This document shows, piece by piece, positions 44,605-52,974 of a stretch of 64,000 nucleotides of DNA (the stretch's first letter is position 1; each line of letters opens with the position of its first letter). The notes beneath the pieces are model-generated. The model searched no databases. It had not been told where the DNA came from and saw only the letters and a program-made list of their open reading frames with translations. The stretch is taken from assembly GCF_009739905.1 (NCBI RefSeq), contig NZ_CP034279.1, forward strand, positions 6,386,001-6,450,000. The letters run 5' to 3'. Made by a program: the position numbers and the translations under genes. This DNA comes from Streptomyces ficellus (GTDB lineage Bacteria; Actinomycetota; Actinomycetes; Streptomycetales; Streptomycetaceae).

Positions 44605-44674
44605 CACACGTGACGCGCGTGACCCGCGTGGCGGCCGTGACGCGGAGGGCGGAACAGGGCGGCACGAGCAGGGG

Positions 44675-46183
44675 TCAGTGCTCGCAGAGGGAGAACTCCC
44701 GCTCGTAGAGCTGCTCGTTGTGCTCGTCGACGAAGAACTTGCGTTCCCGCATGAGCTGTTCGCGGTAGTCCTTGGCCTGTTCGAGCGTCATCGTCGAGGT
44801 GGGCGCCCACGGCTGCTGCGGGGGTACGTCGGAGGTCGAGACGATCCTCTCCGACGGGTCGACCAGGAAGAACGCGAGGATCTTGCGGTGCCCCGGGCGG
44901 CTGGGGTCGGCGAGGCGGAACGAGTCGACGCGGTGCTGGAGGACGTTCGGGAACGCCAGGCAGCGGCCCGCCGGGGTCGACGCCGAACCCAGCGGCTGGT
45001 TGAGCGCGTCCTCGTCCTCCAGGCCGTACACCTCGCGCAGACCGTTGTCGTCGTTCTGTTCGTAGTCCGGGTCGTCGAGCGCCGCCCGGAAGCCCAGCCG
45101 GCTTTCGGTGATGTTCTCGCTGTCCCAGTAGTAGAGGGCGGTCGAGACGATCCGCTCGTTCAGCATCCCCTCGACATGCCAGGAACCACCGGCGTACTCG
45201 GGCTTGTCCGGGGTGAGGTGGATGGTGGCGAGCTTGACGATGACCTGGAGGGCGCGGCCGCGCAGGTCGACCCGGGCGCCTTCACCGGGCGGCTCGGGCG
45301 GGGCGAAGGCCGGGGCGTCCGGGACGACCGGGCGCCGGTTCTCCCACCAGTCGTCCTGGGCCGTTTCCCACGCCCGGACGGCTTCCCGGTAGGCCTCGTC
45401 ATCGCCGTAGGACGACTTCTCCGGGCGCACCGGCTCCGAGTCGTACCACCTGTAGGGATCGACCTCGATCCGCAGGGGCCGCGGATGGCGCAGGTCGGTC
45501 AGTACGTTCTCCAGGAGCGGGCGCACGCGTGCGAACACGTCCGGCAGGACGGCGGCCAGGTCGGCGTGGGCCTCGGGGTGCACGTTGTTGACGTACGAAC
45601 GGAAGGTGACGTCGCCGTCCTCACTGACGTCGACGTCCGTGGGCAGCCACTGGAACCTCTCCGAGAACTCGTACCTCGAGTAGCGGTCGGTCGGGTTGTG
45701 CCACGCCCGCTCCGGCCCGCCGCTCACGTCCCGCACCAGGCAGAACAGTGAGGGATGCACCAGGTCCAACACCTGTCCGCCGGATCCGGGATGCCAGTCC
45801 CGCTCTTCCTCCGGGACCTCCTCCAGCACCCGGACCGCCTCGCGCAGCCGGGCCGCGAGCGCGTCGTCGATCAGCGTGTCGGACTGCCACACGCCGTCGA
45901 CGGCGGACACCTCGGCACCGGTACGCGCGTCCCGCAGCGCGGCGTAGTGCGCGAGTTCGTCGAGCACGTAACGCACCTGCGCCTCGGTGAGGCCCCGGGC
46001 GACCGCCTCCCGCGTCCAACGGGCGGTGATCTCGGGGTCGTTCATCTTGTCGAACCATCGCGGCTTCGACCGGATGTGGGCGCTGCACCGCATCATCTGG
46101 AGTTCCCGCAGTGTCCGGGGTGTGGCGAACGGTATGGAACGGGAAGTATGGAAGGGCAGCGGGAAGGCGGACAGGCCGGTCAC
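44675..46183 (-). CDS. DUF4246 protein, probable 2-oxoglutarate/iron oxygenase fold
   Basis: 502 residues. DUF4246 proteins are mainly fungal and actinobacterial, function unknown. The C-terminal half shows a possible iron site: GGSWHVEGMLNERIV (His-x-Glu), then QHRVDSFRLADPSRPGHRKI, where His and a later Arg stand where prolyl-hydroxylase-like enzymes bind iron and 2-oxoglutarate, followed by LAFFLVDPSERI. The N terminus MTGLSAFPLPFHTSRSIPF is the usual one. No signal peptide. Single gene; no partner is evident. Confidence 0.8.
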   Translation of the reverse strand: MTGLSAFPLPFHTSRSIPFATPRTLRELQMMRCSAHIRSKPRWFDKMNDPEITARWTREAVARGLTEAQVRYVLDELAHYAALRDARTGAEVSAVDGVWQSDTLIDDALAARLREAVRVLEEVPEEERDWHPGSGGQVLDLVHPSLFCLVRDVSGGPERAWHNPTDRYSRYEFSERFQWLPTDVDVSEDGDVTFRSYVNNVHPEAHADLAAVLPDVFARVRPLLENVLTDLRHPRPLRIEVDPYRWYDSEPVRPEKSSYGDDEAYREAVRAWETAQDDWWENRRPVVPDAPAFAPPEPPGEGARVDLRGRALQVIVKLATIHLTPDKPEYAGGSWHVEGMLNERIVSTALYYWDSENITESRLGFRAALDDPDYEQNDDNGLREVYGLEDEDALNQPLGSASTPAGRCLAFPNVLQHRVDSFRLADPSRPGHRKILAFFLVDPSERIVSTSDVPPQQPWAPTSTMTLEQAKDYREQLMRERKFFVDEHNEQLYEREFSLCEH

Positions 46184-46569
46184 GTCTCTTCATCCTCACA
46201 GTCGGTGCGCGATGGCCGGAAGAATACGTCAGCGGACTGACACCGCAGCCGTGGTCCGGTCGTCGCCGGCCCGCACCCCGGCCGCGCCGATGCCGGCGGT
46301 CCGGTCCGTGAAAGGCCCTGCGCGAGGGCGTACTTCGTGGCCCGGGGGCCCCGCCGGGCTGGGCGGAGGCAGGAGATCCGCGGTTATGCCCGAAGGGTCG
46401 TCATTTATCTGTACGATGTGACAATCTTCGGCGCAAAGGGAACTTGACTGGGCGTGCGCGGGGGGCGGTTCGGGGGGCCGGGGCACGACGCGGAGGCGTC
46501 GCGCGCGCCGCCCTCCCCTCCCCGCCCACACCCCGTCGCCCGGGGACCACTTGGGAGGGGGACGCCCAC
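46184..46569. other. 386-base divergent intergenic region
   Basis: Separates the DUF4246 gene from the signalling cassette. It contains the most AT-rich patch nearby (46399-46435, with TTATCTGTACGATG), a likely promoter area for the cassette. The remaining sequence is GC-rich with no credited gene. Confidence 0.5.
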
Positions 46570-48612
46570 GTGAACATGATGCTCGCCCGGCTCGGCGAGG
46601 AGGACCCGCGCAGTCTGGGCGGTTACACCGTGCTCGCCGTCATCGGGCAGGACGGGATGGGCCGCGTCTATCTCGGTGAGAAGGCGGCCGGGGCACCACC
46701 CGTCGCCATCAAGACCGTGCGGCCCGGACTCCAGGACGAACCGGAGTACCGCACCCGGTTCGCCCGGGAGGCCCGGGCGTGCGAACGGCTCGCGGGAGCG
46801 GGCACACCGCGCTACCGGGGCGCCGACCCCGACGGCCGGCCGCCCTGGCTGGCCGTCGACTACGTCCACGCGCCACCCCTGAGCGTCCTGGTCCGCGAGG
46901 CGGGGCCCTTACCCCCGTGCGGCGCCATGTCACTCGTCCGCGAACTGGCCCGCATCCTGCCCCGCGTCCACCGGCTCGGCCTCGTCCACCGCGACCTCAA
47001 ACCCGGCAACGTCCTGGTGGCACGGCAGGGCCCGGTCGTCATCGACTTCGGCCTGCTGCTCGACCTGGCCAGCCCCACCGACCCGCTCGACACCCCCCGC
47101 CGGGGCACTCCCGGCTACGCCGCCCCCGAGCACCGCCACGGCCGCCCGGTCGGCGAGGCGGCCGACGTCTACGCCCTCGGCGGCATCCTCGCCTTCGTCC
47201 TGCGCGGGGCACTGCCCGTGGAGGGTCCGGCCGTCCGCCGCCGGCCGGACGGGCGCCCCGACATCTCCGGGCTGTCCACCGAGGCGTACGAGCTGGTGGC
47301 CGACTGCATGGCGCTCGACCCGGCGGACCGGCCCACCCCCGCGGCCGTGGTCGAGCGCGCCGACGCCCTGTCCCGGGGCACCACACCGGGCACCGCCCGG
47401 CCCGGCGCCTTCACCTGGCTGCCGCCCGCCGCGCAGGACGTCCTGCGCGCGTACGAGGAGATCCACCTGCCCGAGGCACGGCCCGCCCCCCAGCGGCCGG
47501 CGGCCCCGCCCGACCGGCGGAGCCTCCCCGCCCCGGCCGCGCCGACCCGGGTCATGCCCTCGCCGGGCACCCCGGCCTCCGCCCGGCCACCGGCATCCCA
47601 CCACCCGGTCCCCGCGCTCTGGACCGCTCAACTGCCCGGCCGCACCTACTACGCCGCACCCGTCCTCCACCGTGGCCTCGCCGTGGTCGCCGCGCTCGAC
47701 GGCACCGTCCGCGCCTTCGACGCCCGCACCGGCGAGGTCGCCTGGTCACGGAAGCTCGACGGCCGGGTGGAGTGCCCGCCCGCGGCGAGCGGCGACACCC
47801 TCGTGGTTTCCCGCGCCGACCGCTGGGTGTGCGCCCTGGACGCCTCCACCGGCAAGGAACGCTGGCGCCGCCCCACCGGGAACACCGCCCCCTCCGCCCC
47901 CGTGATCGCCGGCGGCCGGGTCCTCCTCGGCGACCGGGAAGGGCTCGTCCGGGCCCTCGACGCCGACGGCGGGGACCTCCTGTGGACCGCCCGCACCGGG
48001 GAGCGGGCCGTCTACGGCGCGCCCGCCGTCGACGGTGGCCGCGTCTACGCCGCCTCCTGGGACGGCAGCCTGTACGCCCTCGACGCGCGCGACGGCACCC
48101 GGCTGTGGGAGGCGTACACCGGCGGCGAACTGCACGGCGGTCCGGTCGTCACCGGGGACACCGTGCACGTCGGCAGCCGCGCCCGGTGCGTCCGCGGCTT
48201 CCGGGCCCGGGACGGACACCCCGAGCGGCGGTTCGCCACCTACGGCGCGGTCCGCGCACGGCCCGTCGCGTACGACGGCGAGATCTGGGTGGGCTGCCTG
48301 CGCGGCGGCGTCTACGGCCTGGGCCTGCGCGACGGCGGCGCCGACCGCCGCCTCGCGCTCGGCTCGGAGATCCGCTCCGACGTCGCCGTCGACCAACACA
48401 GCGTCTACGCCGGGACCACGGACGGCCGGGTGTACCGGCTGCGCCGCGACGCGGGCCCGGCCCACCCCTGGTACGACGCGGGCGCGCCCGTCGAGGCGGG
48501 GCTGAAGGCGGTGGACGGCCTCCTGTACGTCGTGGGGACCGACTGCCTGCTCCACGCCGTCGACCTGGGCGCCGACCCCACCCGGCCGCTCGGCGCGGAG
48601 CCCGCCCCGTGA
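46570..48612 (+). CDS. Ser/Thr protein kinase fused to a PQQ-type beta-propeller
   Basis: 680 residues from GTG at 46570, after GGGAGGGGG. Hanks-type kinase at 18-285: Gly loop IGQDGMGRVYLG, VAIK (Lys48), HRDLKPGN (140-147), DFG (159-161) and APE (185-187), so catalytically complete. A Pro-rich linker follows (about 300-350), then about seven PQQ-like blades such as VRAFDARTGEVAWSRKLDG and LYALDARDGTRLWEAYTGG. No membrane helix, unlike most PknB-type kinases. The propeller may sense a ligand or hold partners. Its stop overlaps the next gene by four bases. Confidence 0.93.
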   Translation: MNMMLARLGEEDPRSLGGYTVLAVIGQDGMGRVYLGEKAAGAPPVAIKTVRPGLQDEPEYRTRFAREARACERLAGAGTPRYRGADPDGRPPWLAVDYVHAPPLSVLVREAGPLPPCGAMSLVRELARILPRVHRLGLVHRDLKPGNVLVARQGPVVIDFGLLLDLASPTDPLDTPRRGTPGYAAPEHRHGRPVGEAADVYALGGILAFVLRGALPVEGPAVRRRPDGRPDISGLSTEAYELVADCMALDPADRPTPAAVVERADALSRGTTPGTARPGAFTWLPPAAQDVLRAYEEIHLPEARPAPQRPAAPPDRRSLPAPAAPTRVMPSPGTPASARPPASHHPVPALWTAQLPGRTYYAAPVLHRGLAVVAALDGTVRAFDARTGEVAWSRKLDGRVECPPAASGDTLVVSRADRWVCALDASTGKERWRRPTGNTAPSAPVIAGGRVLLGDREGLVRALDADGGDLLWTARTGERAVYGAPAVDGGRVYAASWDGSLYALDARDGTRLWEAYTGGELHGGPVVTGDTVHVGSRARCVRGFRARDGHPERRFATYGAVRARPVAYDGEIWVGCLRGGVYGLGLRDGGADRRLALGSEIRSDVAVDQHSVYAGTTDGRVYRLRRDAGPAHPWYDAGAPVEAGLKAVDGLLYVVGTDCLLHAVDLGADPTRPLGAEPAP

Positions 48613-51149
48613 GCCGCTTCCGGTGGCCGCGCCTCCGGCGGCGGCCCGCCACCGGCAGACACGGTCACGCCGGGGGCGGCCCCGCCGCGACCCCCGGCCC
48701 CGCCACGAGTCCCGGCCCCGCCACCGCCGCCGACCCCGTCGTGGAAGCCGCGGCGCGGGCGCGGCGCGGCCCGCACCTGTGGGCGGACGAGGTGGGCACC
48801 ACCTACCTCGCCCTCGACCCGCGGCAGGGCCGGCCGGTCGCCTTCCTCGTCGAGCCGCACGCCCACTGGCGGACGACCGGCCGGACCGACCAGGCGCTCA
48901 CCGACGCGGTGCGCGCCGCCGCCGGGTCACCGGGGGTCGAGGGCACGCTCCGCTGGCTCGCCCGCATCGAGGACGGCCGCCACGCGGGCAGGCTCGTGGC
49001 GGAGTACCGCGAGGGGCGCCCGCTGCCCGGGGTGCTCTCCGGGAGGTCCGTACCGCTGCCCGTGGCACTGCTGACGGCCCGTCGGGTCGCGTCCGCGCTG
49101 TCCGGCCTGCACCAGGCGGGACGCCACCACGGCGGCTTCAGCACGACGTCCGTGCTATGCACTCCGGACGGCCCCCTGATCACCGGCCACTGTCTGCTGC
49201 CCCGGATCGACCCCGACCGCCCCCGCCCGGGCCCGGCCGACGTGCACGCCTTCGGGCTGCTGCTCGCGGTCCTCCTCCCGCCCGAACTGCCCCGGCGCGA
49301 GGGACGCGCCCTGCGGCGGCTGATCAGGCGGTGCTGCCGGGGGCCCGCGGTGCTGCGGCCGTCCATGGCGAGGGTCTCGCGGCGGCTCTCCACGCTGTTC
49401 TACGGGCTCAACCTCGCCGACGGCGCGGTGCGGGAGGAGTGGGCCGCGTTCCTGGCGTCGGCGCCGGCCACCGTGGTCGTCCCGCCGGGGCCGGCCACGC
49501 CCCCCGCCGGTCCGTCCACCCCTCCGGCCGGGCGGCGCGCGGACGACGTCGCGGAGGGCGACCCGCCGCAGCCCGCCGCCGCTCCGGAGCCCGTCCCGCC
49601 TTCCGCGCCCGACCACGCCTACGACCCCGGCCCGGCGGCGGACCACTCCCCGGACCACTCCCTGGGCCCCGCTGTGGTGCCGGGGGCCGGGCCGGACGGC
49701 GCGCCGCCCGGAGCCCTTCCCGGCCGGCCCGGCGAGCACCCGGCGGACGCCGCCACGGGGCCCGTGCGACCGGTGACCCCGGAGCCGGCCGCCCCGTGCG
49801 CCGACCACGACGACGGGTCACGCACCGGGCCGGTGCGCGAACCGGCGCGTGACGTCGCGCACCCCGCCCGGCACGACGCGGACGCCGGGGACGACTCGGG
49901 CGCCGGGGAGGACCCGGTCCGGGCGACCGTTCCGCTGCTGACCGCACCGGTGGTGTACACCAGGAGCGCGCGCGAGGGCGACCACGACCCGCGCGCCGGC
50001 TCCGGTCCTCCACCGGACGAAGGGGAGAGCCCGGACGGACGGGGCGAGGGGGAAGGGCCGGCCGCACACGACCCGTCGCCGTCGCCGGTCCCGGCGCCGC
50101 CGTGGACGCGGGCGCTCGGGTTCCTGCCCGAGGCCGCGTGCACCACCGAGGGCGACCTCCTGTTCGTCGCCGGTACCGACGGCGAACGGGGCAGGGTGGC
50201 AGCGGTGGGCGTGCGGGACGGGGAGGTCCGCTGGGAGCACGTCACCGCGGCGCCGTGCCGCACGCGGCCGCTGCCGGTGGCGGGCCAGGTGTGCGTCGCC
50301 GACGACTCCGGGGCGGTCCGCTGGCTCGACGCCGGGACCGGAAGGGTCACCGGGACGGCGGCGGTGGCCGACCGCCCGGCCGGGGACCCGGTGTCCGTCG
50401 CGTCGGCGGTGTGGCTGGGCGGTGTCTCCGGTCGCCTGCACATCCTGTGGCCCGGCTCCGGTCGTCCCGGGCGGTTGCGGCTGCCGGGCACCGCCGACTC
50501 GCTGGCCGCCACCCCGGCCGTCCACCCCCACGGCCCGGTCTGCCTGGCCACGTACCGGGGGCCGGTCTGCCTCGGCCCGGACGGCCGCGTGTGGTGGGGC
50601 AGGCCCGACCTCGGTGACACCGGCGGCCTCGACCCGGTCTGGTGCGGCGACGACGTCGTCGGGGTCACCGCCGCCGGGCTGCTGTTCCGCCTGGACCGCG
50701 ACGGGCGGGAGGTGTGGCGCACCGAGTTGCCCGCCCTGCCCGCCACCGGACCGCTGCTCGTGGCCGGGACCGTCGTCGTGGTGACCGCGGACGGCGCGGC
50801 CGCCGGGGTGGGGGCGCAGAGCGGTGAGCCCCGCTGGCACCGGCACACCGGCTCCCCGCCGGCCGGGCGGGCCGCCACCGGGGACGGCACCGTGCTGTTC
50901 GCCGGCCGTGACCGGTGGCTGCGCTGCCTCGACGCCCGCACCGGCGAGCCGCGGTGGACCGCCCGTACCGGCGGACGGGCCTGCCGGGGCGGGCCGTACC
51001 CGGACGGCGACCGCGTGTACCTGGGGGCGTCGGACTGCCACCTGTACGCGATCGACGCCCGGGACGGCTCCACGGGCGGAACCGGGGCCCTCCACGTCCA
51101 CCCGCTCATCGACGACAAGTTCGCGGCCGCGCTGCGCACGCCCTGCTGA
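48609..51149 (+). CDS. Pseudokinase fused to a PQQ-type beta-propeller
   Basis: 846 residues from GTG. Residues about 50-300 keep the outline of a kinase: LWADEVGTTYLALD, a C-lobe LHQAGRHHGGFSTTSVLC, and ADVHAFGLLLAVLL. The catalytic HRD is HGG (174-176), the DFG is GHC (193-195), and no Gly loop or VAIK Lys is recognisable, so it is probably inactive. A low-complexity Pro/Ala/Asp linker (about 300-500) leads to blades such as VAAVGVRDGEVRWEHV and LRCLDARTGEPRWTARTGG. Looks like a diverged duplicate of the kinase before it. Confidence 0.85.
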   Translation: MSRFRWPRLRRRPATGRHGHAGGGPAATPGPATSPGPATAADPVVEAAARARRGPHLWADEVGTTYLALDPRQGRPVAFLVEPHAHWRTTGRTDQALTDAVRAAAGSPGVEGTLRWLARIEDGRHAGRLVAEYREGRPLPGVLSGRSVPLPVALLTARRVASALSGLHQAGRHHGGFSTTSVLCTPDGPLITGHCLLPRIDPDRPRPGPADVHAFGLLLAVLLPPELPRREGRALRRLIRRCCRGPAVLRPSMARVSRRLSTLFYGLNLADGAVREEWAAFLASAPATVVVPPGPATPPAGPSTPPAGRRADDVAEGDPPQPAAAPEPVPPSAPDHAYDPGPAADHSPDHSLGPAVVPGAGPDGAPPGALPGRPGEHPADAATGPVRPVTPEPAAPCADHDDGSRTGPVREPARDVAHPARHDADAGDDSGAGEDPVRATVPLLTAPVVYTRSAREGDHDPRAGSGPPPDEGESPDGRGEGEGPAAHDPSPSPVPAPPWTRALGFLPEAACTTEGDLLFVAGTDGERGRVAAVGVRDGEVRWEHVTAAPCRTRPLPVAGQVCVADDSGAVRWLDAGTGRVTGTAAVADRPAGDPVSVASAVWLGGVSGRLHILWPGSGRPGRLRLPGTADSLAATPAVHPHGPVCLATYRGPVCLGPDGRVWWGRPDLGDTGGLDPVWCGDDVVGVTAAGLLFRLDRDGREVWRTELPALPATGPLLVAGTVVVVTADGAAAGVGAQSGEPRWHRHTGSPPAGRAATGDGTVLFAGRDRWLRCLDARTGEPRWTARTGGRACRGGPYPDGDRVYLGASDCHLYAIDARDGSTGGTGALHVHPLIDDKFAAALRTPC

Positions 51150-51202
51150 ACCACCGTCAGCTCCGCCCACCGTCCGTCCACCTCACACCCTGGGGGAACA
51201 CC

Positions 51203-52024
51203 GTGCCGTACGAGCGCAAGATCAAGAGGAACCAGCGGACCTACGTCGTCATCCTCATCGACCAGTCGGGGTCGATGGACACCCCCATGGCCGCCACCGG
51301 GCGCGCCAAGAGCCAGGAGGTGACCGACGCGCTCAACCGGCTCCTGCTGGAACTGATCCGGGCGGCCGCGCCCACCGGCCGGGACGTCAAGGACTACTAC
51401 GACGTCTCGATCTTCGGCTACAACCACACCGTCCGCTCGCTCTTCGCGGGCAAGCTGGCCGGCCGCGACAGCGTGAGCGTCGGCGAGCTGTACGCCGCGC
51501 CCGCCGCCATGCGCCAGCGCGAGATGGTGACCACCGACGCCGACGGCAACGAACACCGGGCGACCGTGCACGACCCGGTCTGGGTCACGGCCTCGGCGTC
51601 GGGGAAGACCAGCATGGCCGCGGCCTTCGCCCACGTCCTGCCGCTGCTGGAGGAGTGGGTGGAGGAGAACCCCGCCAGCTTCCCCCCGATCGTGATCAAC
51701 CTGACCGACGGCATCCCGACCGACGAGGGCCTGCACGAGAACGTGCAGCGCATCAGGTCCCTGTCCACCGCCGACGGCCAGGTCCTGGTGTTCAACCTCC
51801 ATGTGTCCGCCGAGTCCAAGGACACGTGCCGGTTCCCCGTCACGGCGGAAGGCCTGCCGCCCGAGGGACAGCTCCTGTACGGCATCTCCAGCGTGCTGCC
51901 GGACGTCCTGCGCGAACAGGCGCAAGGGCTGCACATGGACGCCCCGCACGGCTGCCGGGGCCTGGTCTTCAACGGGAACGTCGTGGACATCACCAAGGTG
52001 CTCCGGATCGGCACCCTGGCGTGA
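51203..52024 (+). CDS. TerY-like vWA domain protein
   Basis: 273 residues from GTG, after TGGGGGAAC. MIDAS motif DQSGSM (20-25), the Thr in GKTSMAAAF, and INLTDGIPTDEG supply the metal-ion site; LTDGxPTD is typical of TerY. Cytoplasmic, no signal. TerY proteins are the vWA member of the TerY-P triad with a PP2C phosphatase and a kinase. Both follow directly, so this protein is probably the assembly or substrate-recruiting part. Confidence 0.92.
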   Translation: MPYERKIKRNQRTYVVILIDQSGSMDTPMAATGRAKSQEVTDALNRLLLELIRAAAPTGRDVKDYYDVSIFGYNHTVRSLFAGKLAGRDSVSVGELYAAPAAMRQREMVTTDADGNEHRATVHDPVWVTASASGKTSMAAAFAHVLPLLEEWVEENPASFPPIVINLTDGIPTDEGLHENVQRIRSLSTADGQVLVFNLHVSAESKDTCRFPVTAEGLPPEGQLLYGISSVLPDVLREQAQGLHMDAPHGCRGLVFNGNVVDITKVLRIGTLA

Positions 52025-52068
52025 GCGTCGCCATCGCCGGCTGCCGGATGCAGAAGGAGGGGGACGAG

Positions 52069-52974
52069 ATGACGGAGTGCGCGGACGCCTGGTACCACCT
52101 CGTCCAGGGCGGCGCCGCCGGGCAGGAGTTGCGCGCCGGGCTGGTCACGGACGACACCACCGTCCGGTGCGCCGTCGCCGACGGGGCGTCCCTGAGCGCC
52201 CTGCCGGAACCCTGGGCGCGGGCGCTCGTACGGGAGTTGTGCGCCCTGCCCGTTCGGGCCCTGGCCGCCCCGGACACCCTGCACGCGGCCCTGCGGACGC
52301 TCAGCGACGGCTGGCCGGCCGCCCTGCGGTCCTACGTCACCGGGCTCGGCCGCCCCCTGGACTGGTTGGAGCCGCACGCCCTCCAGCACGGCCCGGGCGC
52401 CACGTTCGTCGCCGTGGGCGTTCTGCCCGTGCCGGGCGGCTGGCAGTGGTCGGCGGCGGCGGTCGGCGACTGCTGCCTGTTCCACACCCGCGGCGACTCG
52501 CTGGTCACGTCGTTCCCGCTGCGGCTGCCCGAGGAGTTCGGCTTCCACCCCGACCTGGTGCGCGGGCTGAACTGCCTCGGTGCCGCAGGCGTCTCGGCGA
52601 TCCGTACGACCTCCGGGCACATGCGGCCGGGCGACACGCTGTTGCTCGCCAGCGACGCCCTCGCCAAGTGGGCGCTGGTCCAGGCGACCGGCGGCCGCCC
52701 CGCCTGGCGACGGCTCGCCGAGGTGGCGGCGGCGGCCGGAGCGACGACCGACCCGTATTCCGACCCGTATTCCGGTGCGGTCGCCGACCCGTACTCCGAC
52801 GCGGAGGGTGGTGCGGGCCACGGCGCCGACGCCCTGCGGGTCTTCGTCGGCGGCCTGCGGGAGACCGGGGCGATCGAGGACGACGACGTGACCCTGGTCG
52901 CGGTCCGGTTCCTCGACGACGGGTGGACGGGCGACCGTCCCGGCGGTGGGGCGGACGGCCATGGCGAGCGGTGA
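52069..52974 (+). CDS. PP2C-like protein phosphatase
   Basis: 301 residues from ATG at 52069, after AAGGAGGGGG. Metal-binding Asp motifs: CAVADGAS, AAVGDCCLF, LLLASDAL and EDDDVTLVAV. The DxG positions differ slightly from the consensus, as they do in other TerY-P phosphatases. A GTG at 52021 overlapping the vWA stop is possible, but the strong ribosome site favours 52069. It contains a repeated DPYS motif (DPYSDPYSGAVADPYSD). It would reverse phosphorylation by the cassette kinases. Confidence 0.88.
   Translation: MTECADAWYHLVQGGAAGQELRAGLVTDDTTVRCAVADGASLSALPEPWARALVRELCALPVRALAAPDTLHAALRTLSDGWPAALRSYVTGLGRPLDWLEPHALQHGPGATFVAVGVLPVPGGWQWSAAAVGDCCLFHTRGDSLVTSFPLRLPEEFGFHPDLVRGLNCLGAAGVSAIRTTSGHMRPGDTLLLASDALAKWALVQATGGRPAWRRLAEVAAAAGATTDPYSDPYSGAVADPYSDAEGGAGHGADALRVFVGGLRETGAIEDDDVTLVAVRFLDDGWTGDRPGGGADGHGER

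Noticed and set aside
46570..51149. PQQ repeats considered as quinoprotein dehydrogenases
   Set aside because: Blades follow kinase domains, with no signal peptide and no dehydrogenase active-site motifs.
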